Shown here: positions 24,071 through 32,350 of the stretch, piece by piece
How the letters are laid out: each line of letters opens with the position of its first letter
How positions within the stretch are numbered: the stretch's first letter is position 1
Program-made: the position numbers and the translations under genes
The notes under the pieces: model-generated
Told to the model about the DNA's origin: nothing
Seen by the model: only the letters and a program-made list of their open reading frames with translations
Databases searched by the model: none
Assembly (NCBI RefSeq): GCF_023035875.1
Contig: NZ_CP075389.1
Location: 1 to 60,640, forward strand
DNA length: 60,640 nucleotides
Reading direction: 5' to 3'
Source: Borrelia puertoricensis
GTDB taxonomy: Bacteria; Spirochaetota; Spirochaetia; Borreliales; Borreliaceae

Positions 24071-25000
24071 ATGACTAAATTTATAAATTATTTAGTGCTA
24101 TGTAGCACATTGCTTTTATACTGTTGTGGGGATCGCAATCCTATATCTAACCCACAAAACAATTTTGTTGTGGAGCATAGTGGTTTACAACAAAGAGATA
24201 ATAAACAAACTGATGAACAAATTAAATTTGATACTATAATTCATGCATTTAATAGTATCATAAAAAATGATACTCAATTGAGCACAGAAAAAAAAGAAAA
24301 ATATAAAAAATTTGAAAATTGGCTATTAAAAGATATACACAAACAAAAAGAACTGGCTGAGCATTTTCAATATATATACGAATTTTTAAGAATAGAGAAA
24401 CCAGAACAAGCAAACAACATAACTATTAAACAACTTATAGGAAATACTATTGATTGTATATCGTCAGATACATGTGAGGGAAGACAAGATATATATTCTT
24501 ATGAAATCGATGATAGTACGTCTGAGGGAGAACGAATAAAAATAGCTTTTGAAAATCTTTTATCCAAGATGCTTAGCATATCTAATAATGTCACAGATAA
24601 TATAAATGAAAAAATGTTTAAATATCTTAAATCAGAACTAATTTTTGAAAACAGCTCTATCGTTCAAGATTTAGGTTGGACTCACGTTAAATTTCATGAA
24701 TTAAGATTCAATGATATTCAAAGAAAAGTAATAAAAAACTTACCGGAACCAATCAAAGATCCCTATGACCGAAGACTCTACACTTCCGAACATATTACCT
24801 TTTTAAAATTAAGCGATTCAACAATCAAACCTGTACTAGATCATATACATAAAGAACTTTCAAAGTGTGATGGAAATCAAAAAAGTATTAATGATTTTAA
24901 TAATGATTTAAAATCATATTTTAAGACAAATGAAATCAATGAGGAAACAATGAATAAATTACCAAGTATAGTGATTATCAAATGTGAAAATGGAAGTTAA
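24071..25000 (+). CDS. mlp: Extended Mlp-family surface lipoprotein
   Basis: 309 residues. The N-terminus is a lipoprotein signal with lipobox LLYCC (Cys18 or 19). The C-terminal segment IKPVLDHIHKELSKCDGNQ..INDFNNDLKSYF follows the Mlp ending 'IK.aLdHIk.eLdkCnGn....f...v...l', and KYKKFENWLLKDI (about 77-89) resembles the Mlp 'q...fdWLk.al' motif. Mlp proteins are usually about 120-170 residues, so this one has an inserted middle domain of about 150 residues, with Cys pair IDCISSDTCEG. It is an outer-surface cargo gene with its own control region and AAAGGGG site. Codon 76 differs between units (Glu here, Lys in unit 2). Confidence 0.78.
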   Translation: MTKFINYLVLCSTLLLYCCGDRNPISNPQNNFVVEHSGLQQRDNKQTDEQIKFDTIIHAFNSIIKNDTQLSTEKKEKYKKFENWLLKDIHKQKELAEHFQYIYEFLRIEKPEQANNITIKQLIGNTIDCISSDTCEGRQDIYSYEIDDSTSEGERIKIAFENLLSKMLSISNNVTDNINEKMFKYLKSELIFENSSIVQDLGWTHVKFHELRFNDIQRKVIKNLPEPIKDPYDRRLYTSEHITFLKLSDSTIKPVLDHIHKELSKCDGNQKSINDFNNDLKSYFKTNEINEETMNKLPSIVIIKCENGS

Positions 25001-25471
25001 ATGAAACTCTAATAACTAAAGATGAAAGTTAAGAAATGGGGATTTAAAAAAGAATATTTAAAAGAACAAGACAACAAAAATTCTAGATAAAGATGTGTAA
25101 GAGAAAATAAATTAAACTCGTTATAAAAATGGTAAGAGTAACTATAAAAGTAAACTTTAAGTTAACAGAAATAGAGAATTTAAATTTTATACTAAAAAAC
25201 CCATCATTGCAAAATTGAAAGCTACTGAGTAGATAAATAAAGTAAATGTAGAGTAAAATTATAAGTATTTGTTAAAGATAGCAAGAAGTATGGTAGATAT
25301 TTATTGCTGCTTCTCCTTAAAACAACTTTTCTCTAAATTACAAGCATTCTACACACCATATTTTCCATGCAATGGAAACCTTTAAAAATTGACTCTACGT
25401 GTAAGTATTTGCTAATATTTTTATAACTAATTTTATCTATTTTTAATATGTTTAGTTAACTTTGAAATTAC
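25001..25471. other. Non-coding stretch between mlp and recombinase
   Basis: 471 bp without a credible gene. Two short frames (25022-25090; 25129-25218, product beginning MVRVTIKVNFKL) may be remnants but match nothing I know. It holds GTTAAC at 25161 and 25455, a perfect 7-bp inverted repeat TTTCCAT-GCA-ATGGAAA at 25362-25378, and the promoter of the next gene. Confidence 0.6.
25389..25418 (+). promoter_or_regulatory. Putative promoter of the recombinase gene
   Basis: TTGACT (25389-25394), 18-nt spacer, TAATAT (25413-25418), about 54 nt before the ATG. A 7-bp inverted repeat lies immediately upstream (25362-25378) and could be an operator. Confidence 0.5.
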
Positions 25472-26230
25472 ATGAAAGGAAAACATTTAATTAACTGCAA
25501 TCTTAACTTAAAAATTAAAGAATTAGAAATGCAAAATCAACGCTTAAGTGAAGAATTAACTTTAATTAAAAGTAAAAGCAAAACTAGACATACTAAAAAA
25601 TTATCCCCACCTTTAAGATTTTATCTAAATGACAAGACAATTAGACTTGTAAAACGCGCTATAGAGAGATTTAAAGAACAAGACCCAATATCTGGATGGT
25701 TTGTACACTTACTCTCAATTACTGGTTGTAGAGGTGTTGAGATACAAAATGTAAAACTTACTGATATATATAAAGAGACGTGTAGTAATGGTGAAGTATT
25801 TTATTCTATTCGCGTTAATGTAGCTAAAAAGCGTAGCAATATCTGTATTAGAGAAGTAGTCATTAGTAAATCTGAATTTAAATCTATAATGCAAGCCCAT
25901 CAAAACTATTTTTTATCTAAAGGAAAAGACACAAGACGTACATATCTATTTCAAAAAAGTAAACTTAAATTTCGTGACAATAAAATTAACATAAGTGAGA
26001 TCGCAACTAGGTTTAAGGAATTACTCATTAAGGGAGGATTTAAACATCGCAAATCTTTGCATATACTTCGTAATATATTTATAGCATCACTAAAGTCTAG
26101 AGGATATAATTCATTTGAAATTAAAGAACTTATGAAATATTCATCTACTTCTGAGATTGATAATGTTTATGGTCTCTCAAGTGCAAGTAAAATACAGGCT
26201 TACAAAGATATCAAAACTAGCTTGAAATAA
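25472..26230 (+). CDS. Tyrosine recombinase / phage integrase family protein
   Basis: 252 residues. After an N-terminal coiled-coil-like segment (KIKELEMQNQRLSEELTLIK, about 14-33) comes a compact catalytic domain: box I Arg in ITGCRGVEI (R87), basic KK at 119-120, box II HILR (H197, R200) and Tyr233 in NVYGLSS. The usual His/Trp of box II (LGHSS) appears to be Tyr223 (MKYSS). There is no full N-terminal core-binding domain, so the protein is short. It may resolve plasmid multimers or integrate the element; the plasmid here is seen as a dimer. No good ribosome binding site precedes the ATG. Confidence 0.83.
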   Translation: MKGKHLINCNLNLKIKELEMQNQRLSEELTLIKSKSKTRHTKKLSPPLRFYLNDKTIRLVKRAIERFKEQDPISGWFVHLLSITGCRGVEIQNVKLTDIYKETCSNGEVFYSIRVNVAKKRSNICIREVVISKSEFKSIMQAHQNYFLSKGKDTRRTYLFQKSKLKFRDNKINISEIATRFKELLIKGGFKHRKSLHILRNIFIASLKSRGYNSFEIKELMKYSSTSEIDNVYGLSSASKIQAYKDIKTSLK

Positions 26231-26296
26231 CTTTTAAGTTTTGCTAATATTTTTAAGGACTACTCCCCCCACTTCAAGATTTTTACCAAGCACCAG

Positions 26297-26330
26297 TAAA
26301 TACCTAATTTAACATTTAGGTATTTATTTT
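26297..26330 (+). terminator. Intrinsic terminator after the recombinase gene
   Basis: Perfect 11-bp stem (26297-26307 with 26316-26326, TAAATACCTAA/TTAGGTATTTA), 8-nt loop, then TTTT. It lies 66 nt after the stop codon. Confidence 0.75.
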
Positions 26331-26422
26331 ACAAAAAAAATATTTGTTAATCCTTTGTTTTTGATAAAATTATAGTTTATAATAAATATATTCTTTTAAC
26401 CAAAATCTTATTTTGTAAAGAA

Positions 26423-26453
26423 AAAGGAACTCTAAACTTTTCTAGAGTCCTTT
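26423..26453 (-). terminator. Intrinsic terminator after the methylase gene
   Basis: Stem of 11 bp with one bulged A (26423-26434 with 26443-26453); read on the minus strand it is followed by a T-rich run (CCTTTTTCTTT). It closes the leftward early operon, 71 nt after the methylase stop. Confidence 0.75.
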
Positions 26454-26524
26454 CTCTTTACGCTTGCATTTTAAACATTTCCGTTCAAGCATAACGAATA
26501 CTCTTTAAATCCATACTTGACCTA

Positions 26525-27313
26525 TTAGTTTTGTATGAAGTAGCTAGTACCCTTATGTTTAGTTTGATTGAAAATACTAGCTATACCACTAAAGCGTGCT
26601 ACATAGTTTACAAAAAGATTATGCTTTAAGAAAAGCTTAACTACTCTTAAATCATCAAATTCACTTACTGCAAACTGCCAGTTATATCTCTTAAGCTCTA
26701 GAATAAGTCTCTCTAGAGAATCTAAATTCCATCCACGATTATCAACAAGATTCCCATGAGAAATTGAATATGGAGGGTCAAGATATACAAATGTTGAGCT
26801 TACCTTGTCTCGATTAGGTAGTGCAGCTAAAAATTTAAATATATCTCGTGATGTAAATATTGCATTATCAAGCATCTCTTTAAATCTAGACTTATATGTT
26901 TGAAGGTTTTCTAAAAACAATCTCTTGGCATTACTTCGATCCAACTTCATAGTTGAACTAGATGAACCATAAAGTGAATATAAACATCTAAGCACCATGT
27001 ACTCAATTTTGTCTCTGTTCTCATCAATTATGCTGTCATAAATAATCGCATCTCTTACACGATTGTAAAGCAACTCAGGGTCTTGCTTTAAGATATAGAA
27101 AAACTTATATATAAATTTAGAATTATCATTGAGTATATTATAATGGGCTAATGGTTTTGCAAAAAATACTGCTCCTGTACCAAAAAATCCTTCAATATAC
27201 TGAGTATGCTTAGGAAAAAGACTTATAATATCAGCACTACAAAGGTACTTAACTTCCTTCTCATGTTTAGTAGTTTCAATATTTCTTAAATATTCTCCTT
27301 GATGTAATCTCAT
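26525..27313 (-). CDS. D12-class (Dam-like) DNA adenine-N6 methyltransferase
   Basis: About 262 residues. The SAM-binding motif EGFFGTGAVF is at 41-50, an NDN follows at 62-64, and the catalytic DPPYS is at 179-183, in the order of Dam-type enzymes. It would methylate adenine in a short target, perhaps to protect phage DNA from host restriction or to mark replication or packaging. No restriction partner is encoded here. I start at the ATG 27313; the frame is open from a TTG at 27319. It overlaps the end of DUF261 by about 40 nt, last gene of the early operon. Confidence 0.9.
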   Translation of the reverse strand: MRLHQGEYLRNIETTKHEKEVKYLCSADIISLFPKHTQYIEGFFGTGAVFFAKPLAHYNILNDNSKFIYKFFYILKQDPELLYNRVRDAIIYDSIIDENRDKIEYMVLRCLYSLYGSSSSTMKLDRSNAKRLFLENLQTYKSRFKEMLDNAIFTSRDIFKFLAALPNRDKVSSTFVYLDPPYSISHGNLVDNRGWNLDSLERLILELKRYNWQFAVSEFDDLRVVKLFLKHNLFVNYVARFSGIASIFNQTKHKGTSYFIQN

Positions 27314-27692
27314 ATTCAACGCCCCGCTCTTTAAGTGTCAGTGAATCATAAAGTACAGATGACAAATTAGTTGCTATAAAATGATATCCTGGTGTATTTT
27401 TAATTTTAACTTCACTTATCTCAAATTCTCCATCTAAACATCTGTAAGCAGGGCCCTCCCACCTCACACTTGCACTGATATCAAACCGTCTCAGCACAGC
27501 GCATGGATTTAGAATATAACAATTACTTCTCATACACCCTGACTTAACAAAGTTATGATAATTCCTATTTATATCAAGAACACTAAACTGCAACTTTTTA
27601 AAAACTGATACGTAATAATGAAGAGATAAAAAGTAACATCCCCACTGACGTACTGCTGAGACTAAATTTGGATTATTTTGCGTTATTTTCAT
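27276..27692 (-). CDS. DUF261 family protein, possibly papain/C39-like fold
   Basis: About 138 residues from the ATG at 27692, which has GTGAG 7 nt upstream; a GTG at 27704 would add four residues. Early in the protein is RQWGCYFLSLHYY, and near the C-terminus NTPGYHFIATNLSSVLYDSL. This order, 'Q..GC' helix, then 'GHf.......v.yDs', is the pattern of papain-like and C39-like cysteine peptidases (Cys, His, Asp). The middle holds a Cys-rich stretch (SGCMRSNCYILNPCAV). The family is uncharacterised to my knowledge. It lies between SSB and the methylase, so it might cut a host or phage protein, but activity is not shown. Confidence 0.7.
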   Translation of the reverse strand: MKITQNNPNLVSAVRQWGCYFLSLHYYVSVFKKLQFSVLDINRNYHNFVKSGCMRSNCYILNPCAVLRRFDISASVRWEGPAYRCLDGEFEISEVKIKNTPGYHFIATNLSSVLYDSLTLKERGVEYEITSRRIFKKY

Positions 27693-27761
27693 ATATAATC
27701 TCACTTATAATCTTTATTTTTTAAACCACCACCCCTACTTCCCTTAACTTAAATATAGATA

Positions 27762-28172
27762 TTAAAAAGGAATATCTTCATAAAACTCATCTTCAAGCTT
27801 ATTCTCATTAATATCTTGTGTTTTAATTGATGAGTTTAAGACGCAAATATCATTTACCAAAATACTGTATTTACTCTTACCCTCACCTGTACGCTTATCA
27901 TTCCAACTTGAATAAGATAGAGCTCCACTTAGTACAACTTGAACCCCTCGTTTAAGTAAAGCAGCAAGACTCTCAGCTCTAGCTCCAAAAATCACACAGT
28001 CAAAAAATTGAGCCTGTCTTGTCACACAGTTATTCTTCTTTACACCTCTATTATTAGCTAGTGTAAATTTTAATATAGGAAAACTATTACTAGTATAAAT
28101 AACCTCACAGTTTCTTGTTAAACGACCAGACATACTTAACGAGTTAATATCAAACACCAGGACTCTCCTCAT
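27762..28172 (-). CDS. ssbP: Phage single-stranded DNA-binding protein SsbP
   Basis: 136 residues with an OB-fold SSB core: DINSLSMSGRLTRNCEV, FPILKFTLANNRG, RQAQFFDCVIFGARAESLAALLKRGVQVVLSGALSYSSW and KYSILVNDICVLNS, in SSB order. The tail is acidic and ends EDEFYEDIPF, the typical SSB interaction tip (D-I/L-P-F). It protects single strands made by NucP. SsbP of B. burgdorferi cp32 is known and regulated by BpaB. The ATG overlaps the upstream gene by 23 nt; a GTG at 28157 with AGGAG 7 nt before it is an alternative start. Confidence 0.93.
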   Translation of the reverse strand: MRRVLVFDINSLSMSGRLTRNCEVIYTSNSFPILKFTLANNRGVKKNNCVTRQAQFFDCVIFGARAESLAALLKRGVQVVLSGALSYSSWNDKRTGEGKSKYSILVNDICVLNSSIKTQDINENKLEDEFYEDIPF

Positions 28173-28359
28173 CAGAAATCCTACTTAAAAGTTCCATACG
28201 TCTTAAATCACAATCAAGTCTATCAAGATTTTCTAAAAATTCTCGTCTTGCATAATAAGCTTGAAAGAGATCCTTTATACTTCTCACACCAAACTTACAT
28301 AAAAATCTTAAAATCTTGTAAGTAATTACTAAAATTACAACCATAAACATAAATTTCAT
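28150..28359 (-). CDS. Small membrane protein between nucP and ssbP
   Basis: 69 residues. One N-terminal hydrophobic helix (FMFMVVILVITYKILRFL, about 3-20), then a short basic loop and a charged helix with ARREFLENLDRLDCDLRRMELLSRI. I do not recognise it. It lies 10 nt after nucP, overlaps ssbP, and has AAGGG before its ATG, so it is part of the same transcript. A membrane anchor for the recombination complex, or an anti-host protein, are both possible. Confidence 0.65.
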   Translation of the reverse strand: MKFMFMVVILVITYKILRFLCKFGVRSIKDLFQAYYARREFLENLDRLDCDLRRMELLSRISDEESPGV

Positions 28360-28369
28360 AAAGTTACCC

Positions 28370-29710
28370 TTAAACAGCTTTTAAAATAGGTGTAGACCAT
28401 TCATTTGAATTACTACTAAAATTAGAAAGCCCATTCACTTGTATATAACTATCACTAAACACCTTAAACCTATCTTTAATGGCTCTTTTTCTCATGTTTA
28501 ACGAAAATAAAATTCCTTCAAAATTATAATAGATATTATCAATAATTGAATAAGTCCTCATCATATCTTGAATTTTTTCTTTTACTTTTAATTTAACTAC
28601 TTTGGTAATCTCCTCAGCTTCTTTTGCTTTCTCAGATTCAACTTTACTTATATGCTCAACCATTTTATTTAAAATAAAAATATCATTTTTTAAACCAAGC
28701 TCATTCTCAACTTCTAGATTTGTCAACTTAACAAACTTAAGAAATTCTTGTCTAAAGTCTAATTGTGCCAAGGTATTATAAAATTCACTTTTATTTAAAA
28801 ATGATTTTATTCTCTCAACCAACTCTTCATTACTTGCACTCTCAATATCATTATAGCTTCTCATATACTTAAGAGCGTTGTTAATCTCAACATTAAAAGC
28901 CACCATATAAAACATAATCTTTGCTATAAATGCATCGTCTCTCTCAATAACACAGTTTGTAGTATCTCCACCAAATAAAAAGAATAAGTTTCCTTTTTTT
29001 AATCCTGTACATAAGAGTTGCATCTGTACTTGTACGTAATACTTAAAGAAATATTTATTATCTAGAAAATTACCAATTCTATTATATTCAGAAGCACCGC
29101 ATTGTATTTGAAATGAATCGCTGCATTTTGTCTCTAAAAGTTCAGCATCACCTTCCCCGTTAACAAACCAAGCATCAATTGTAGCACCAACTAAACAATC
29201 ACTCTTTCCAACTTTTTTAAAGTAATTATATTTATCAATACCGTTTGAATATTTATTTTTATGTAATATATGAATATTCTTATCATAGGTTTTTACAAAT
29301 TCGTCAATTATTAAATTCTCTAAAGCCTTTCCCTTTCTCATACTCAAATTTTCTTCAAATGGTATTTCCCTTCCTATAGCTTTAAGTACTCGCTCTCGCA
29401 TTAATTTTTCTAAAGCATCAGCACCAATAAACATGCTTCCAACTTCACTCGCTCCTACCCTGTGTAAAGCTCTTCGTTGAATACTAAAGTCAATCTTACT
29501 ATTAAACCTGCAACACTCATTCTTGTTAATATTAGGTATCTTGCGTCCTACCTTATTTATTTTACTTAACTGTTTTTGTTTACCTTTAAGATTTTTTTGA
29601 CTCTGATATGCAAAAGATTCAAAACCCTTAAATACCATTTGCCTGTACAAATCAAATTGTTGCATCTCTTCCTTTGATCTTTGTTCATTTATTTTTGTTA
29701 CATTTACCAT
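28370..29710 (-). CDS. nucP: NucP nuclease (YqaJ/lambda exonuclease-like)
   Basis: 446 residues. PD-(D/E)xK nuclease core: GASEVGSMFIG (86-96), GKALENLIIDEF (127-138), IDAWFVNGEGDAELLETKCS with D179, E193 and K195 as catalytic residues, and YYVQVQMQLLCTG (224-236) as the conserved Gln motif. It degrades one strand of dsDNA ends so that ERF can anneal the other. B. burgdorferi NucP is a cp32 nuclease regulated by BpaB. It has a strong promoter and shares its leader with the ERF gene. The C-terminal third is helical and of unknown role. Confidence 0.92.
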   Translation of the reverse strand: MVNVTKINEQRSKEEMQQFDLYRQMVFKGFESFAYQSQKNLKGKQKQLSKINKVGRKIPNINKNECCRFNSKIDFSIQRRALHRVGASEVGSMFIGADALEKLMRERVLKAIGREIPFEENLSMRKGKALENLIIDEFVKTYDKNIHILHKNKYSNGIDKYNYFKKVGKSDCLVGATIDAWFVNGEGDAELLETKCSDSFQIQCGASEYNRIGNFLDNKYFFKYYVQVQMQLLCTGLKKGNLFFLFGGDTTNCVIERDDAFIAKIMFYMVAFNVEINNALKYMRSYNDIESASNEELVERIKSFLNKSEFYNTLAQLDFRQEFLKFVKLTNLEVENELGLKNDIFILNKMVEHISKVESEKAKEAEEITKVVKLKVKEKIQDMMRTYSIIDNIYYNFEGILFSLNMRKRAIKDRFKVFSDSYIQVNGLSNFSSNSNEWSTPILKAV

Positions 29711-29770
29711 ATTTAAACTCCTGTTTTTATGTTATAACAAAAATATATAACAAAAAATTGTTTTTGTCAA
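29711..29770 (-). promoter_or_regulatory. nucP promoter and leader
   Basis: On the minus strand: TTGACA (29770-29765), 17-nt spacer, TATATT (29747-29742), then a leader of 27 nt (29737-29711) that equals the ERF leader except for one base, with AGGAG before the ATG. TTATAA at 29732-29737 and TATAA at 29746-29750 match the reported BpaB core. Confidence 0.8.
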
Positions 29771-29829
29771 AACTTTTGCTATATATTTTTGTAAAATTTT
29801 ATAAAAAAATATTTTTATTAAAAGGACAG

Positions 29830-29859
29830 TTTACTTTATAGTGAAAATTGCGTTATCAT
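29830..29859 (+). promoter_or_regulatory. Putative promoter of the partition cassette
   Basis: TTTACT (29830-29835), 18-nt spacer, TATCAT (29854-29859), about 35 nt before the PF57/62 ATG at 29895. A small inverted repeat GTTAT/ATAAC (29852-29866) overlaps the -10, a possible autoregulation site. Divergent from the nucP promoter. Confidence 0.5.
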
Positions 29860-29894
29860 GAATAACAACAATTCACATAAAGCAGGAGATTTAG

Positions 29895-30992
29895 ATGAGG
29901 AGAACAAAAAAACCTACCAACAAACACCAACACAAATTAATCGTTTTAATATCTACACTAAATTATATGAACTTAAATCTTAATCAATACACTCAAAGCA
30001 ACATACTTTATTACTTTAATAACAATATGAAAAAAAACGACCAAAAACCTATTAAACTTAAAACTCTACAAAGCTATCTCTATAAATTAGAAAAAGTATT
30101 TAAAGTAACAATTAATTATTACAAACATTTGGGTGTTAACATGGGTACTGAAATTCATTACAAACTTAAATACTCTAAAAAAGAATGTTACCGAATAATC
30201 AATAAACACTTTAGAGATAAAAAAGAAGAAAGACACAAAAACCGTGTTAGTGCATATCTTGAAAAGACTTGTACTAAAAATAGCAGTGTAGAAAAATGGG
30301 AGTGTTCTAATAATACTTATAATAATAAAAAAGAAGATAAAAACAGAATAAAATCTATAGAAAAATTACAAGTAGAAAAGTACGCTAAGAAATGCAATTT
30401 TAAATCAAATGCTTTCCTTTCTATTTTGAATTTAGAAGCGAACAAGGATTTTAAAATTCAATTATTAAAAGCTATTAAAATAGCTGAAAATAGTGAGTAT
30501 AAAAGAATAAATGATATTAAACCAAATAACAGTAAACTTGAAAGTAAACAAAAAGAATTGAGTAAGATACTAGATGAGATAAAAGCCACTTTAAAGAATG
30601 AAGGGTATGACAGTAAACAATTAGAAACCCAAATACAAAACGTATATGAACAATATAAAAATAAACCACACTTTATCATAGAAAAAGATAAATACAGTGA
30701 TTTAAAAAAGATAATAGTAAAACTTAAAAAAACAGTTGAATTTGCTAATAAAAATGCAAAAGAAAATGAAGGAAACATTAGGAATAACGTATTTAGCATA
30801 CTTCTTGAACAATTAAGACACAAAGTAGACGTATCGATTTTAGCACCAATATTAAAGAATTATTTAAGCAAACAGAACAAATTAGGATATAGCAAAATAT
30901 TTAGTAACCATTACTATCATGAGCTTTTAGAGTTAATGGAAAATAATAAAGATAATTTACAATTAGGGGAATCTAAAAAAGTTACTAGTTAA
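29895..30992 (+). CDS. PF57/62 plasmid maintenance protein (unit 2)
   Basis: Translation identical to the gene at 1-1098. Here the full upstream context is visible: AGGAG at 29884-29888 and a candidate promoter at 29830-29859. Confidence 0.9.
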   Translation: MRRTKKPTNKHQHKLIVLISTLNYMNLNLNQYTQSNILYYFNNNMKKNDQKPIKLKTLQSYLYKLEKVFKVTINYYKHLGVNMGTEIHYKLKYSKKECYRIINKHFRDKKEERHKNRVSAYLEKTCTKNSSVEKWECSNNTYNNKKEDKNRIKSIEKLQVEKYAKKCNFKSNAFLSILNLEANKDFKIQLLKAIKIAENSEYKRINDIKPNNSKLESKQKELSKILDEIKATLKNEGYDSKQLETQIQNVYEQYKNKPHFIIEKDKYSDLKKIIVKLKKTVEFANKNAKENEGNIRNNVFSILLEQLRHKVDVSILAPILKNYLSKQNKLGYSKIFSNHYYHELLELMENNKDNLQLGESKKVTS

Positions 30993-31001
30993 GGATTAAT
31001 T

Positions 31002-31562
31002 ATGAAGAGTGTGTTAGAACGTCTTAAAAAGAAGAAGTTAGAGATTAAATCAAATAAAAATAAATCCATTTTTCTTAAAATAGAAGAAACTAGCAATAGA
31101 AAGATTTATCATACAAAAATTGTGATGGATTTCTATGCATTTGGAGTAGATAAGAAAAAAAAGAACAGATTTTTTGTTACATTGAGAGAATTATTAAATC
31201 AAGAAAAAGTAAAATCATTTAATTTATTTTCTATAAAAGGAGATGATAAATTTTTAGGCATTTATTATGGCTATAGTAAACCGATACAGAATGTGGTTAG
31301 AAGATATGAAGATAATGGAGTTATCAAAAAGCACACATTCTCAAAAGTTTATTATATAGAATTTAGATTTAAAAAAGGAAGTGTTCGTTGTTACATCAAA
31401 GGGATATCTCGTTTACTTAAAAAAGATAAAATTTACACAAAATATTACAGTTCTTTAATAACAACACTTTTGACTTTAGAGAAAGAAGTATATGAGTTTT
31501 ACAATAAAAAATTACCAGAAGGAGGTCTTATAACTAAATGGATAGAAAAAAACCTAAAGTAA
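31002..31562 (+). CDS. PF50 / DUF226 partition protein (unit 2)
   Basis: Translation identical to the gene at 1108-1668, with the same coupling to its neighbours. Confidence 0.88.
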   Translation: MKSVLERLKKKKLEIKSNKNKSIFLKIEETSNRKIYHTKIVMDFYAFGVDKKKKNRFFVTLRELLNQEKVKSFNLFSIKGDDKFLGIYYGYSKPIQNVVRRYEDNGVIKKHTFSKVYYIEFRFKKGSVRCYIKGISRLLKKDKIYTKYYSSLITTLLTLEKEVYEFYNKKLPEGGLITKWIEKNLK

Positions 31563-32299
31563 TTACGATCGCATCAATTAAAGGAGGAGTTGGTAAAAGT
31601 GTTTTAACTATTATTTTCAGTTATGTTTTAAAAAAAATGGGTAAAAAAGTACTTTTAGTAGACTTAGATCCACAAAATAGTATAACTAGTTATTTCATTA
31701 AATATATAAAAAATATAGAAGAATTTAATATTTATGCTTTGTTAAAAGAAGATTTTAATACTAATTTTAGTAAATATTTGAATGAGATAAATAACAATAT
31801 GTATATTATCGCATCTCATCCTATACTGAGAAATTTTGAACAAGAGTTAATTGAATATAAAGAATTATTATTGGAATTTTGTTTAAATGGTAATTTACCA
31901 AATTATCATTTTGATTATGTAATTATTGATACAGCCCCAAATTCAAAGGCTTTATTGTTTAATGCTTTAAATATCACGGATAATCTTGTCGTTCCTATTG
32001 AAGTTGAAAGGTGGTCAGTTGAAACATTTCCACAGATTTTAAATTCAGTAAAAAAAACAGAGATTATTAAGAATAAAAAAATAGAAGTATCAATAGTAAA
32101 AAATAAATTTATCAAAAATAGGAACACCTTAAAAGATATAGAAAACCTCTTAAATGAGCATTATGAAAAGCTTATTAAGGGTAAAATCCATTTTTCGAAT
32201 GGAATAAGAGTTTTTATTAACGAATTACTTGTTCCAAATGAAAGTGAAAATTATTATAAAGAAATAAAAGAGGCTTTAAGTAACATACTATTTATATAA
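31538..32299 (+). CDS. parA: ParA partition ATPase, PF32 (unit 2)
   Basis: Translation identical to the gene at 1644-2405. If both copies were on one real molecule, the dimer would carry two identical incompatibility determinants. Confidence 0.95.
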   Translation: MDRKKPKVITIASIKGGVGKSVLTIIFSYVLKKMGKKVLLVDLDPQNSITSYFIKYIKNIEEFNIYALLKEDFNTNFSKYLNEINNNMYIIASHPILRNFEQELIEYKELLLEFCLNGNLPNYHFDYVIIDTAPNSKALLFNALNITDNLVVPIEVERWSVETFPQILNSVKKTEIIKNKKIEVSIVKNKFIKNRNTLKDIENLLNEHYEKLIKGKIHFSNGIRVFINELLVPNESENYYKEIKEALSNILFI

Positions 32300-32337
32300 A
32301 TAAGTACACCGGGTGTACTTATTTATATAAATAGTAT
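32285..32337. repeat. Perfect 26-bp inverted repeat between parA and PF49 (unit 2)
   Basis: Same 53-nt palindrome as at 2391-2443, unchanged. Confidence 0.9.
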
Positions 32338-32350
32338 GCAAGGAGGTTTT

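Larger units (their letters stand above)
26231..26524. other. Intergenic region between convergent recombinase and methylase genes
   Basis: 294 bp containing the two terminators and otherwise AT-rich sequence. No gene remnant seen. Confidence 0.7.
1..29894. repeat. Unit 1 of a head-to-tail duplicated cp32-like plasmid
   Basis: This segment is one complete plasmid monomer. Every gene in it recurs in the same order and orientation from 29895 onward. The first gene starts at base 1 without an upstream ribosome binding site, and that site is supplied by the last 14 bases of the window, so the molecule is circular. All genes in this unit read through intact, so it is the better reference copy. 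Confidence 0.95.

Noticed and set aside
25129..25218. 29-residue frame between mlp and the recombinase
   Set aside because: Too short, no ribosome binding site and no recognisable family; kept only as a possible remnant in the non-coding entry.
26231..26524. Possible erp-type surface lipoprotein locus in the accessory region
   Set aside because: No signal peptide or erp-like frame in this stretch; only two terminators are visible.
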